In this document: positions 36,736-45,092 of the stretch, in pieces
Layout: the number at the start of each line of letters is the position of its first letter
Numbering within the stretch: position 1 is the stretch's first letter
IMG/VR virus record: IMGVR_UViG_3300037493_004786
Location: 1-46,006 of that record
Reading direction: 5' to 3' (one strand)
DNA length: 46,006 bases
Source of the DNA: a virus
Notes under the pieces: model-generated
Seen by the model: only the letters and a program-made list of their open reading frames with translations
Told to the model about the DNA's origin: nothing
Databases searched by the model: none
Made by a program: the position numbers and the translations under genes

Positions 36736-38115
36736 TTAAGCCATTACAAGCATACCGCAAGACAATGGGTTTCTGATGATGTAACCACCTTCAGTCAAAT
36801 ACTCACATTTAAATGAGTCACTTGAATTGGCAGACATCATTGTTTTTTGGTCAAATGGATTTACCATACCTGCAATATACTTACAGATATATCCTCTTGA
36901 CATTCCTTCAGCACCTTTAACAAGACGCTCGATGTTTGATTCACCACCAACCATATCAAAGTTCATGAATACCATACGGAAAGATTCCTTTGGTAAACCT
37001 GAATTTGCATCGATATTGTTTCCGTGAATGTTTGGATCATCAAAGATTGGAGCATCAACCAATGTCATACTAACACCAAAAGCATTGTATGAACTAAAGT
37101 TTACACCAATATTCATTTCCTTACCAACAGCAGCATTGTAAATCATATTTCCGTTAGTCATAACAAATGCTTTCATAGCATTAGCAAAAGCTACACGTCC
37201 ACCAGATCCAGTGTATACTAACCAATGTTGACCTTTTTTACCAGTATTTAAAAACAATTGCATCAAGAAATCTTGAATACGTTGTTCAGTTAATATACCA
37301 TTATATGTATCAATATTTGCAGAGTCAATCTGACGAAGTAAACCATCACCTTTAATGATTGGACGACCATTAGTATCGAACATTGTTGGATTACCATTAG
37401 AATCCATTGTAGAAATTGAATACCAAGCATCTAATTCTTTTTCGTAACGGAAATCATCTTCAGCAATCATTTGATCAGTGAAATACCATAAACGGCTTCC
37501 AGCATTTTCAATCCAAGTTACATCAGTCAATGCAGAACCAGAAATACTTCTAGCCTTACGATTGATACCAATGTAATTTGTATACCAGTCTGGATAAACG
37601 TGGTTTTCGTATCCTTTTTCAGAAGACTCAGTAAATGCAGTACCAATTTTACCAACAGTAATACCAGCTAAAAGAGCTGCAGCTGCAACAGCTGAAGTTC
37701 CAATAATTGATGAATCTTGAAGTTTGTAAGTATAGGTATATCCTCCCGCAGAAGCTACAGGTAATCCGATAATAACACCTTGGTTACCATCAGCAAATCT
37801 AATTACGTCATTTGGATTAAAATAATTCTCTTCAAATTCAACAGTTGCTGAAGCATGTGCTGAACCATCACCAGAAGAAGTTCCAGTACAAGTCGATGGA
37901 CGATTTGTACGACCTAATATTGGCCAAGAGAATTTTACATCACCGATTAATTTTTCTTTTGCAAAACGACCTGTTCCTTCGGTAAAATAGGCAACAGAGT
38001 ATTGTGGAAATTGACGAGTTAATTTACGCTCGATCTCAGGAAATTTCAAGAGATTCGTCACTAGAGCATTACTTTCCATGGTTTCATTACCATAAGAACC
38101 TTTGTATGTACGCAT
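36736..38115 (-). CDS. major capsid protein
   Basis: A 459-residue protein directly after the scaffold-like gene and three genes after the terminase large subunit, the usual place of the capsid gene. The sequence is beta-rich and even in composition: an N-terminal arm (MRTYKGSYGNETMESNALVT), a central domain with TWIENAGSRLWYFTDQMIAE, and a C-terminal part with GEMNIG-like GKEMNIGVNFSSYNAFGVSM, then FRMVFMNFDMVGGESNIERL. The short Gly/Ala-rich segments and lack of low complexity suit an HK97-fold shell protein. I base the call on position, size and character rather than on a recognised signature. It is probably the most abundant virion protein. Confidence 0.8.
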   Translation of the reverse strand: MRTYKGSYGNETMESNALVTNLLKFPEIERKLTRQFPQYSVAYFTEGTGRFAKEKLIGDVKFSWPILGRTNRPSTCTGTSSGDGSAHASATVEFEENYFNPNDVIRFADGNQGVIIGLPVASAGGYTYTYKLQDSSIIGTSAVAAAALLAGITVGKIGTAFTESSEKGYENHVYPDWYTNYIGINRKARSISGSALTDVTWIENAGSRLWYFTDQMIAEDDFRYEKELDAWYSISTMDSNGNPTMFDTNGRPIIKGDGLLRQIDSANIDTYNGILTEQRIQDFLMQLFLNTGKKGQHWLVYTGSGGRVAFANAMKAFVMTNGNMIYNAAVGKEMNIGVNFSSYNAFGVSMTLVDAPIFDDPNIHGNNIDANSGLPKESFRMVFMNFDMVGGESNIERLVKGAEGMSRGYICKYIAGMVNPFDQKTMMSANSSDSFKCEYLTEGGYIIRNPLSCGMLVMA

Positions 38116-38173
38116 TTTAATTTGGTTTTTGATTAAACATTTTAATTTAATCGGCTACCTAAAATACAATCTT

Positions 38174-39250
38174 TTAATCTTCTCCTACAAACCTTCTTGG
38201 ATCAAAAGCACCTTTGCTTGTTGAAACATTTAATTTGTTTACTCCTGGCATTTCTACATTTTTTAGAGTATTCAAAAGTTTGGCAGTAGCAGAGTTTTCT
38301 CCACGACTTTTTAATATTTGCTTTATCACATTTTTATTACGATAGATGAAAGCTATTTCAGCTAACTCTGATTCGTTTGCAGTAATCTCTCTCAGGAATT
38401 TACCACTTGTGATGTATTCATAATGTGAACCTTGAAATTTTTTAAGGTCAGAATCATTTTTAGCCACTTTAATATCAAACATCGTTTGAGTATTTTCTAA
38501 ATGACTTTTTAGTTTCTCTTTAGAATACATTAAATCTTTATCGTTCATTGAACTCGATTCTTTGTACTCTTCCTTTTTTTTATTTTCTAGTTCACCAACG
38601 TATCCGTTGATTCCATTACGCAATTTTCTAGCTTCGATAACAAGAACACCACTGTTTTCCATTTTTTCAACAGCAATTTCAGCATCTTCTTCATTCATAC
38701 CATTAAGGACTAAATCCTTAATCATCAAAGCGTCATCTTTCAATTTAAGAACTTCATTTAATTTTAAAATCTGTTCGTCAAATTTAGAAGGAGTAGTCTT
38801 CATACGAAGTTCCTCATTCTCTTGTTTTAACTTTTTAATAGCCTCAACAGTTTTTTCGATTGGTTCATTTTCTTCAACTCCAAGTTCAGTATAAATTTCT
38901 TTTGAAATAACTGGCTTTTGGTTATTTGAATTTTTATTTTCAGAATTACCGTTTTGTTCAACTTCTAATCGAACAGTTTTTTGTTCATCAGTTTCATCAT
39001 TATTATTGGATCTTTTATTTTCATCAAACCCTTTTTCATCTTCATCGGCTGAATCACTAAAATCACTCCATGTCAAAGAACCATCATTATCGGTATTTTC
39101 AGTTTCTCTATTATCGGTTTTAGAATTATCTTCTTCACCTTTATTATTAACTTCACTACCATTATTTGCATCGATATTATTTTCAATATCTACATCTTCT
39201 TCAGCAAACTTTTTTGCTAATTCAATGTTCATTTCATTTTCATTTGCCAT
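38174..39250 (-). CDS. capsid scaffolding-type protein
   Basis: A 358-residue protein. Residues 1-115 are very acidic and Asn/Ser/Asp/Glu-rich low complexity. Residues 130-265 are predicted coiled coil (KKLKQENEELRMK; KLNEVLKLKDDALMIKDLVL). The C-terminus ends with a short basic motif before the stop (FDPRRFVGED). An acidic head, coiled-coil middle and small basic tail, directly upstream of the capsid gene, is the classic layout of a scaffold that guides procapsid assembly. No protease triad is seen. A TATATTTG box lies 21 bases before its ATG, so scaffold and capsid may have their own promoter. Confidence 0.75.
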   Translation of the reverse strand: MANENEMNIELAKKFAEEDVDIENNIDANNGSEVNNKGEEDNSKTDNRETENTDNDGSLTWSDFSDSADEDEKGFDENKRSNNNDETDEQKTVRLEVEQNGNSENKNSNNQKPVISKEIYTELGVEENEPIEKTVEAIKKLKQENEELRMKTTPSKFDEQILKLNEVLKLKDDALMIKDLVLNGMNEEDAEIAVEKMENSGVLVIEARKLRNGINGYVGELENKKKEEYKESSSMNDKDLMYSKEKLKSHLENTQTMFDIKVAKNDSDLKKFQGSHYEYITSGKFLREITANESELAEIAFIYRNKNVIKQILKSRGENSATAKLLNTLKNVEMPGVNKLNVSTSKGAFDPRRFVGED

Positions 39251-39271
39251 AACTTTTCTTTTTCTTTAATA

Positions 39272-39279
39272 CAAATATA
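39272..39279 (-). promoter_or_regulatory. candidate late promoter -7 box TATATTTG before scaffold/capsid genes
   Basis: The minus strand reads TATATTTG here, within TATATATATTTG, 21 bases before the scaffold ATG at 39250. It matches TAnnTTTG and equals the boxes at 44564-44557 and 34287-34280 in sequence and in distance to the start codon. The upstream TTG box is weak or missing. Confidence 0.5.
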
Positions 39280-39284
39280 TATAA

Positions 39285-41531
39285 TTATTTCTTTGCAGTA
39301 CTTTTTGTAGGGGTTTTTTTATCGGGTGCTGGTTTGTTTTTACTATCCATCATCTTCTCACGCTCAGACTGAATCTTTAAATTTGTTTCTTCAATCTTTG
39401 TACGATTTTTCATATCCGTAGTTTCTTTTGCTCCACGCATTAACTGGTCATTACTAATAGCCCTACCTTCACTCATAATATGAGCAACTTCAATTTTGGT
39501 TTTAGAATCCATATCTATATCGTACTTTTTCAACTCATTAGCCTGACCAGTAAGTTCATTTGATTGTTTAATCAATTCATTCTTTTGTTGCTCAATTTGA
39601 GTTTGTTGTGCTTGAACTTGTTTGAATCCATTTGTAATAATATTTTCAATTTCAGTAGCAGAACTGGCACGAACAGAACGAATAGCACTTGAAGGATCAA
39701 TAGCACCTGAATTAGCATATTGCATAATTAAAGCAGCCATAGTTTTTCTATCTGAAAGTTCCTTTGCATTGTTTTTTACAAAAATACCGTACTCATCTTT
39801 AGCAATTGATTTATCAATATGAAATGTTTCCATGCCGGTATCTCCAAAAACATTAACCATACGACCTTCATTACCCCAACAAAAAGGCATAATATTAGCA
39901 CACGCTTGTAAAACATCACCAACAACCTTATAATGTATTTCATATAAAGGAGCAGTAATTAATGTAGATTGCATTACATTTCTTTCATTTACACCAACCA
40001 AATCTCCAGACTTATTTATTCCTGATCGTGCAGCACTAATACCTGTCATTCTATCTGCTGTATCATTTAATAATGCAAGAAGGTTCATTAACTGTTGAAC
40101 ACTATTTGACAAAGTAAAATCTACAGATTGAAATTGGTTAAAACCATTTCCTCCATACTTATTACCTTCTTGTTTACTATTAATAAGGATAAGTCCTGAG
40201 TTCTTGGCATGATAAAAAACATCTTCTAAAGGAATCTTCTCAGGCTTTTGACTTACATCATAAACAACCGACTTACCACCCGAAGCAGCTAAAGCCTTTT
40301 CAATATGATACCAAACAATGTTTGTCATCAATTGAACATTTTTTAATGCATCAACTGGCGATAATGTAACACTTGTAAAATTATTTTTAATACATCCGTA
40401 ATAATCTAAAGTTGTATGTTGATAGTTTTCTTCTGGACGAAATTGATTTGGTTTTCTACCCCAATTAAGTAATAATTCATGACCAATAAGAATACCTTGT
40501 CGAACATCTGAACAACCATACTCACGAATATCTTCACCTTTCTTACCGTCATAATCATCTTCCATCATTTTATAAAATGGAGTTTCTTCGTCATAAGGAT
40601 TTTTAGAAACCTTATATTTCATCATCTTAATTGAACGCCATTGAAGTTCAGTAACGCAAACAGATAATACACCACCATCATCAAAACGATAAAAATCAAA
40701 ACCAAATCCTAAATCGTCAAAATATGAACGGTCACGTGTTGATAAATCTTCAAGCCATTCAACCTGTTTCTTGTCTAATTTAAATCTATCAAGAATTTCA
40801 TTAATTGCATAGTATCTTCTATGTCCAGCAAGTGAAGCATTTTGAATAAATTCTGATTCAGAATCTTTATCCCAAATCATATTTCTAGGGTCAATCCTTT
40901 CAACATAAGGATCACCATTTTTTATATAAACTTTATAAAATTCTTTTGAGCAAATAGAAAGGTCATAAAAACCTCTTTTAAAAATATGGTCAAGACTATA
41001 TTTTTGAACTAAAAATTTTAATCCTACATTAACATTTACCTCAACAGCATCTCTAAATTTCATATTGGAAAATTCTTCAATATCTTTTGGAATTTCTTCA
41101 CCAACATCTTCATCTTCCATTGGCACACCAAGTAGTTCTTCCATCTCTCTTCGTATAGGACGAAGCAATGTTTCTACAGCGACACCAATCTTTTTTTCAT
41201 TTTTTCTTGCAATAGCATTTCTATTAGTAACATTTACTGTCCACTCTAAACCTTGTGAAAGTAATTCTCCAGCAAGTAATTCTAATCTTGGAGCAATTAC
41301 CGGCCAATTAACTAATCGTGCAGGAGCAGTAATTCCATAAGTGTCGGTCATGTATTGAAATTGCTTATGGTCAAAAATACCATCTACTAATTGGTAATTT
41401 TCATGGTCTTTAATATTTTCATTTCTAAAAACACCATAATCATGATGATAATTTATAGTTGCAAGAATACAATCACGATGAAATTGTTCATCTTTTTTAT
41501 TCTCTGGTATTGACTGTCTAGGAAAAATCAT
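39285..41531 (-). CDS. portal protein
   Basis: A 748-residue protein directly after the terminase large subunit (ATGA overlap). The N-terminal third has the pattern of crAss-like and related Bacteroidota portals: N-Y-L-G 'DHENYQLVDGIFDHKQF', 'YGITAPARLVNWPVIAPRLE' and 'LLAGELLSQGLEWTVNVTNR'. A middle region has IDPRNMIWDKDSESEF. The C-terminal 100 residues form a Gln/Glu/Lys-rich coiled coil (QQTQIEQQKNELIKQSNELT). Twelve copies would form the ring at the capsid vertex through which the terminase pumps DNA and from which it later leaves. The long Lys-rich C-terminus could contact DNA or scaffold. Confidence 0.85.
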   Translation of the reverse strand: MIFPRQSIPENKKDEQFHRDCILATINYHHDYGVFRNENIKDHENYQLVDGIFDHKQFQYMTDTYGITAPARLVNWPVIAPRLELLAGELLSQGLEWTVNVTNRNAIARKNEKKIGVAVETLLRPIRREMEELLGVPMEDEDVGEEIPKDIEEFSNMKFRDAVEVNVNVGLKFLVQKYSLDHIFKRGFYDLSICSKEFYKVYIKNGDPYVERIDPRNMIWDKDSESEFIQNASLAGHRRYYAINEILDRFKLDKKQVEWLEDLSTRDRSYFDDLGFGFDFYRFDDGGVLSVCVTELQWRSIKMMKYKVSKNPYDEETPFYKMMEDDYDGKKGEDIREYGCSDVRQGILIGHELLLNWGRKPNQFRPEENYQHTTLDYYGCIKNNFTSVTLSPVDALKNVQLMTNIVWYHIEKALAASGGKSVVYDVSQKPEKIPLEDVFYHAKNSGLILINSKQEGNKYGGNGFNQFQSVDFTLSNSVQQLMNLLALLNDTADRMTGISAARSGINKSGDLVGVNERNVMQSTLITAPLYEIHYKVVGDVLQACANIMPFCWGNEGRMVNVFGDTGMETFHIDKSIAKDEYGIFVKNNAKELSDRKTMAALIMQYANSGAIDPSSAIRSVRASSATEIENIITNGFKQVQAQQTQIEQQKNELIKQSNELTGQANELKKYDIDMDSKTKIEVAHIMSEGRAISNDQLMRGAKETTDMKNRTKIEETNLKIQSEREKMMDSKNKPAPDKKTPTKSTAKK

Positions 41532-43336
41532 AAGTTATAATTTAATGTTGGTGGCTTAGAGCCAGATTTATTCATTCCCACATAAGTAATTTTACCTGAA
41601 TCTTTATCCCTATGGAAACCAAATAATGATTCTTCTTTTTCTTCTTTTACAGGCTTAGCAATAAGCTTAATCATGTCCATATCGTGCATCAAACATAATC
41701 CAAAAGCCATTGCTTCATCCGTATTCTTTGTCCCAAATTTAGCTAATTCATGCAAAAGTGACACAAAAAAAATATTATCGCAATAATCTCGCACATATTC
41801 TGCAATTAAATCTACTAAAAGACTTTTTTGGTATTCCGACATATTAACTCCATATCGATTTGTTGGCTTTGCATAGGGAGCATCTGAAGATAATGGTCGT
41901 TCTTTTAAGTATCTTAACGCTTCTTTTTTATTAAACCATCCTAAAAAATAATCATCTGTATTTTCTACAAGTATTTGAGTATCAAAGTAAACAGCTAGTT
42001 TATAACAATTTTCACAAAACGTATCTTTTGAAGCAGGTCGGTCCAAATACTTTGCTACAGGAATATTTCCAACTGTATTTACACCTAAGAACCTACGGTA
42101 CACATACATACAACCTTTTGAACGGTATTTATTATCATTTGAACCTTTTTCTTCAAACTCATCATTTATATTGTAACTATCAACACCTGCTACGTGAGCA
42201 AATTGATAACCATCCAACGGAAGTGGTGGATCTAAAAGTTCAAAACAACCATTATCATCAAAAATAAATTCAGGTTTAGCACCAACAACACTTTTACCTT
42301 CTTTTGTTCTGGGCCATTCTAACCTACCACGAACAACCTTTCGGGAAGAAGTATCGGTAAGTATATAAGCTTTTTGATTATTAATTTTATCAAGGTCAAA
42401 AGGAGTATTACCAAGTGATACAAAAGCATCTTCCATGCTAAGTGGCATCTCTTGTTTAAAAGTATAGTACGCAAGTTTATCACCTTTTTTTTCAGCCAAA
42501 CGTTTTTCAATATCTTTTGTTGCACCAGCAACATCTGACTTTCCTGTACTCATATCAAAGAACCCGACATAAGCTTTTGAAGCTGGAATAAATATTGGTT
42601 TTAAATTATACTTTTTGGCATCATAAAGCATATCTTGAAAATCCCTATGTTCATGGGAAATCTGATTTGAAGTACCACCAATAATTGGAATACCAAACTG
42701 TTTAGAACCTTCACGAAAACATTCTTCAGAGTTGAGGTAAATTTTTTTAAGCTTTGAAACCTCACCACCCTCTTCAATAAACATCCATTTTAATGAAAGT
42801 CCACGAAAACAGTTTTCATCTTTTGCTATACGAAAGTGCATTTCTGATTGTAATCCTTTTGGAACCCATTCACCTTCAATTTTTTCTTTATAACCAGATA
42901 TTAAAGAACCATCTTCTGCTTTTGAATAAGATTTTAATTTAAAGTATGGATCTATTTTATTGTAAGCTTTCATGACCTTGGCACGAAAGTCCATTACATA
43001 ATCTTCTTTTTCGGAAGCTACTGCAGAAACACTATTTGGAAAAAATGACCATTCATGAAGTAATAGTCCAGCATTATTAAAAGAAAAACCTTTACGTCTT
43101 GCTTTTAAAACAATAAGACCGTAAGCTCCTTTTTCAGCTTCTTCAATTTCACAATAATATTCGTGATCTTGGTCACGATAAAAAGGATGACCTACTTTTT
43201 TACGATTTGTTTTTGGATCAAAAGTATCAATACTGCAAAAATTTAAATAAAAATAGTAAGCTCCCGACATTCTAGTACCTCCATTTGGAGTATATCCATT
43301 TATACATCGGTCATACTGTTCACTCCACCAATTCAT
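41528..43336 (-). CDS. terminase large subunit (start uncertain; frame extends upstream)
   Basis: From ATG 43336 the protein has 602 residues. The ATPase part holds a Walker A variant LKARRKGFSF (K78-S85) and a Walker B FIEEGGE (about 187-192). The nuclease part begins near FAHVAGVDSYN (D386), with a second acidic cluster at DTQILVENTDD (D452-D462). The N-terminal string RCINGYTPNGGTRMSGAYYF resembles crAss-like terminases. It cuts concatemeric DNA and pumps it into the procapsid through the portal. Oddly, the frame stays open 34 codons upstream to a TAG at 43439-43441. That stretch is protein-like (LAEKYSPAVHDPLRYSLRKG) but has no ATG, GTG or TTG. The real N-terminus is therefore probably longer, through a CTG start, a frameshift or a one-base sequence error. 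Confidence 0.88.
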   Translation of the reverse strand: MNWWSEQYDRCINGYTPNGGTRMSGAYYFYLNFCSIDTFDPKTNRKKVGHPFYRDQDHEYYCEIEEAEKGAYGLIVLKARRKGFSFNNAGLLLHEWSFFPNSVSAVASEKEDYVMDFRAKVMKAYNKIDPYFKLKSYSKAEDGSLISGYKEKIEGEWVPKGLQSEMHFRIAKDENCFRGLSLKWMFIEEGGEVSKLKKIYLNSEECFREGSKQFGIPIIGGTSNQISHEHRDFQDMLYDAKKYNLKPIFIPASKAYVGFFDMSTGKSDVAGATKDIEKRLAEKKGDKLAYYTFKQEMPLSMEDAFVSLGNTPFDLDKINNQKAYILTDTSSRKVVRGRLEWPRTKEGKSVVGAKPEFIFDDNGCFELLDPPLPLDGYQFAHVAGVDSYNINDEFEEKGSNDNKYRSKGCMYVYRRFLGVNTVGNIPVAKYLDRPASKDTFCENCYKLAVYFDTQILVENTDDYFLGWFNKKEALRYLKERPLSSDAPYAKPTNRYGVNMSEYQKSLLVDLIAEYVRDYCDNIFFVSLLHELAKFGTKNTDEAMAFGLCLMHDMDMIKLIAKPVKEEKEESLFGFHRDKDSGKITYVGMNKSGSKPPTLNYNL

Positions 43337-43410
43337 ATAATCAGCAGAACCCTTACGTAAAGAATAACGAAGAGGATCATGAACAGCTGGGCTATATTTT
43401 TCTGCTAGTA

Positions 43411-43965
43411 TCAGACTTTCATTGTTTTTTCTTTCTTTCTAAGTTTTTCCTCTTGATATGATAATGCTTCCTCTTCTTTACCATGTATCTGTACACCTTT
43501 TTCTAAACTGGCAATAATTCGTTTTTCTAATTTCTCTCTTGATTCAGCAGCTTTTTCCATTTTAATTGCCATATCGTTTACTTCGTCTAGATTTTTTGCA
43601 TCAACTTTAATCCCTCGAAATATTTTTGTAATCTCATTCATCTTATCAGTCATTGCCCAATACTGGTCAAGCAATGGATCGTATTGTAACTTACGATATT
43701 CTTCACGTGCAAGATTAACTTTTGGATTACGCATATATCCTGTTTCACCATCTAATAAATTTTCACAGGCTTGTTTTTCACGTTCCTCTGTTGGTAATTT
43801 TCGATATATAGATTTATAATCTTCAACGGCTACTATCCAACGAACCATTCGTGAACCCATATTCTTGTCTTTATAAACAGCAAAAAGTTTTGGAGCAAGT
43901 GCAATTGACTTATCCAATAAGAATACATTTCCATCATTCTCAATATCTACTAAAGTCCCAAACAT
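43411..43965 (-). CDS. terminase-small-subunit-like or packaging accessory protein
   Basis: A 184-residue protein just before the terminase large subunit. Residues 1-60 are mixed (MFGTLVDIENDGNVFLLDKS). Residues 60-184 are helical and charged, with YRKLPTEEREKQACENLLDG, KIFRGIKVDAKNLDEVNDMA and a coiled-coil C-terminus (KAAESREKLEKRIIASLEKG). The stop (TGA 43413-43411) lies inside the upstream extension of the terminase frame. Position and helical character suggest the DNA-recognition partner of the terminase, but I see no clear helix-turn-helix. Related Bacteroidota phages carry a similar gene beside the terminase. A fusion with the terminase by frameshift is possible. Confidence 0.65.
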   Translation of the reverse strand: MFGTLVDIENDGNVFLLDKSIALAPKLFAVYKDKNMGSRMVRWIVAVEDYKSIYRKLPTEEREKQACENLLDGETGYMRNPKVNLAREEYRKLQYDPLLDQYWAMTDKMNEITKIFRGIKVDAKNLDEVNDMAIKMEKAAESREKLEKRIIASLEKGVQIHGKEEEALSYQEEKLRKKEKTMKV

Positions 43966-44156
43966 GGTTCTTGTTCATCAGTTATTAAACCAGTTTTATT
44001 TTTTGGTGTTGCACCAAAATCAAAAAAAACCATTCTCATACGTGTTCCCAAATAAAAAAAATAATGAGGCTTACGTCTTTTAATACGAGAAAATCTTCTA
44101 TGTTTTTCAATAGAAGATTCACCGTTTGCTTTTGCACTAATACGATAAGAAATCAT
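43950..44156 (-). CDS. small basic hypothetical protein (68 aa)
   Basis: The chosen start is ATG 44156; a TTG three bases earlier adds one residue. The 68-residue protein is basic and rich in Arg, Lys and Phe (EKHRRFSRIKRRKPHYFFYL) and ends EQEPCLGL. Its start overlaps the stop of the 37-residue gene (TGATG), and its end overlaps the next gene by 16 bases. Such overlaps support real translation. The basic patch could bind nucleic acid. I do not recognise a family. Confidence 0.55.
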   Translation of the reverse strand: MISYRISAKANGESSIEKHRRFSRIKRRKPHYFFYLGTRMRMVFFDFGATPKNKTGLITDEQEPCLGL

Positions 44157-44269
44157 CAATAAGGAGATTTCATTTTACGAGGACCTTTAACTGGTGTAAG
44201 TTTTTTCACCGATTTTGTTTTCTTTATTCCCTTAACTTCTTTTACGGGCTTTATTTTCTTTTGTGGCAT
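44156..44269 (-). CDS. tiny Lys/Pro/Val-rich basic protein (37 aa)
   Basis: Open from ATG 44269 to TGA 44156, it encodes 37 residues with many Lys and repeated K-P-V and K-K-T units (PQKKIKPVKEVKGIKKTKSV). The stop and the next ATG overlap as TGATG. It has no acidic or hydrophobic core, so it is probably unfolded alone and could bind DNA or an acidic protein. It fills the gap between two small genes at the head of the late operon. It may be a true micro-gene, or chance in A-rich DNA. Confidence 0.5.
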   Translation of the reverse strand: MPQKKIKPVKEVKGIKKTKSVKKLTPVKGPRKMKSPY

Positions 44270-44284
44270 AATATTAATTTTAAA

Positions 44285-44536
44285 TTAAACGTGATTATAC
44301 ATACGAGGAATTCTTAACTCCCTCAATAAATTTACGACTAACACTTCTGCATCCATTTCATGGCGAAATCTATTCTCCATAATCTTTTTGCATATAGCGG
44401 TAATCTCTTCAGGAATGGAATAACCTACAACGGCTTTCCAATGACCTGTCTTTTGACAATGATAATATAAACGATCATTGCATCTAGCGCCTTTATTCTC
44501 GCTAAAAATTTCTACGGTGTAATTGTTTTGTGACAT
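44285..44536 (-). CDS. first gene of the late operon, small hypothetical protein
   Basis: An 83-residue protein (starts MSQNNYTVEIFSENKGARCN) with YHCQKTGHWKAVVGYSIPEE in the middle and a helical C-terminus (VLVVNLLRELRIPRM). Two Cys and two His (C19, C28, H27, H32) could suggest metal binding, but the spacing does not match a standard finger. It begins 20 bases after a TATATTTG box, so it should head the leftward transcript. Its function is unknown; its position before the packaging genes suits a small regulator or packaging factor. Confidence 0.65.
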   Translation of the reverse strand: MSQNNYTVEIFSENKGARCNDRLYYHCQKTGHWKAVVGYSIPEEITAICKKIMENRFRHEMDAEVLVVNLLRELRIPRMYNHV

Positions 44537-44553
44537 AATTTATTTTACTCTCA

Positions 44554-44585
44554 TTGCAAATATATATAAAAAAATAATACCTTTG
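44554..44585 (+). promoter_or_regulatory. rightward early promoter of Bacteroidota type
   Basis: TTG (44554-44556), 21 bases, then TACCTTTG (44578-44585) matches the Bacteroidota pattern TTG-N19-21-TAnnTTTG. Transcription should start near 44590, giving a leader of about 100 bases before ATG 44694. It is the best promoter match in the window and faces away from the late genes. Confidence 0.6.
44557..44564 (-). promoter_or_regulatory. candidate late promoter -7 box TATATTTG at the head of the leftward block
   Basis: The minus strand reads TATATTTG, 20 bases before ATG 44536. It matches TAnnTTTG and two further copies at 39279-39272 and 34287-34280. It lies between the TTG and TAccTTTG boxes of the rightward promoter, so the two promoters share DNA and could exclude each other. 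Confidence 0.55.
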
Positions 44586-44653
44586 ACACTTCGGCAAATC
44601 CTTCAGCTTTCTTTTAAGCTACCCACGACGGATTAACGCTTCTCTCGCATCTA

Positions 44654-44671
44654 ACCCTCGGTAACGGGGGT
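44654..44671 (+). promoter_or_regulatory. hairpin in the 5' leader of the rightward genes
   Basis: ACCCTCG (44654-44660) pairs with CGGGGGT (44665-44671), one G-U pair included, around a GTAA loop of the GNRA type. It ends 22 bases before ATG 44694. The surrounding leader (44590-44693) is richer in G and C than its neighbourhood and holds no gene. It could stabilise the mRNA or control translation. There is no T-run after it, so it is unlikely to be a terminator. Confidence 0.45.
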
Positions 44672-44693
44672 TCGGTGTTTAATAACATATCCT

Positions 44694-44981
44694 ATGCAGA
44701 AACCAATAGTTATTATTTGTGATCTCCAAGTTTCATACTACAAGGAGAACAAAACGAACAAAAAGCCCGAAATACTAAAAGAGGTTTTTAAAAAAGAATC
44801 GATAACGGTCTGGGATGATATCCAAACAATACCCGGAACATTAATCGAAGCATATAAAAAAAGATTTGGGAAAGAGATTTCAGATAAAACTATTGTTACC
44901 GAAATACAAATTATAAACTTCCACCAATCATTCGGTCCAGTTAATTATATTCCAAAAGAAGGTTGGCAAACATATAAATAA
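44694..44981 (+). CDS. rightward early-region hypothetical protein (95 aa)
   Basis: A 95-residue protein (starts MQKPIVIICDLQVSYYKENK) with a Lys/Glu-rich helical middle and a C-terminal part ending VNYIPKEGWQTYK. It is the first gene after the rightward promoter and leader hairpin, and it lies opposite in direction to the structural block. Early genes of this size in phages often act on host machinery, but no motif points to a function here. The start is the only ATG near the leader and suits the promoter position. Confidence 0.6.
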   Translation: MQKPIVIICDLQVSYYKENKTNKKPEILKEVFKKESITVWDDIQTIPGTLIEAYKKRFGKEISDKTIVTEIQIINFHQSFGPVNYIPKEGWQTYK

Positions 44982-44987
44982 ATAATT

Positions 44988-45092
44988 ATGAAAATAAATC
45001 TAATAATCTTTATCGCTATTTCATCAACAGCAGTATTTGCCTTAACAGGTTATTTCTGCATCTATCCACTAATTCTTAAAAACCAAAACTAA
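44988..45092 (+). CDS. tiny single-span membrane protein (34 aa)
   Basis: ATG 44988 to TAA 45092 encodes MKINLIIFIAISSTAVFALT followed by a short hydrophobic and polar end (34 residues in all). Residues 4-30 are hydrophobic enough for one membrane span, with a Lys at position 2 and a Lys-Asn-Gln tail that suits an inside-positive end. It follows the 95-residue gene by six bases, so the two are probably cotranscribed. A small membrane protein in an early region could act in superinfection exclusion or, less likely, lysis. Function unknown. Confidence 0.5.
   Translation: MKINLIIFIAISSTAVFALTGYFCIYPLILKNQN

Noticed and set aside
43418-43432. AAAAAAC as a standard -1 frameshift site before the terminase
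   Set aside because: In the upstream gene's frame the codons are GAA AAA ACA, so the heptamer is not in the X-XXY-YYZ phase. Slippage of a single Lys codon remains possible, so it is only mentioned as one explanation.
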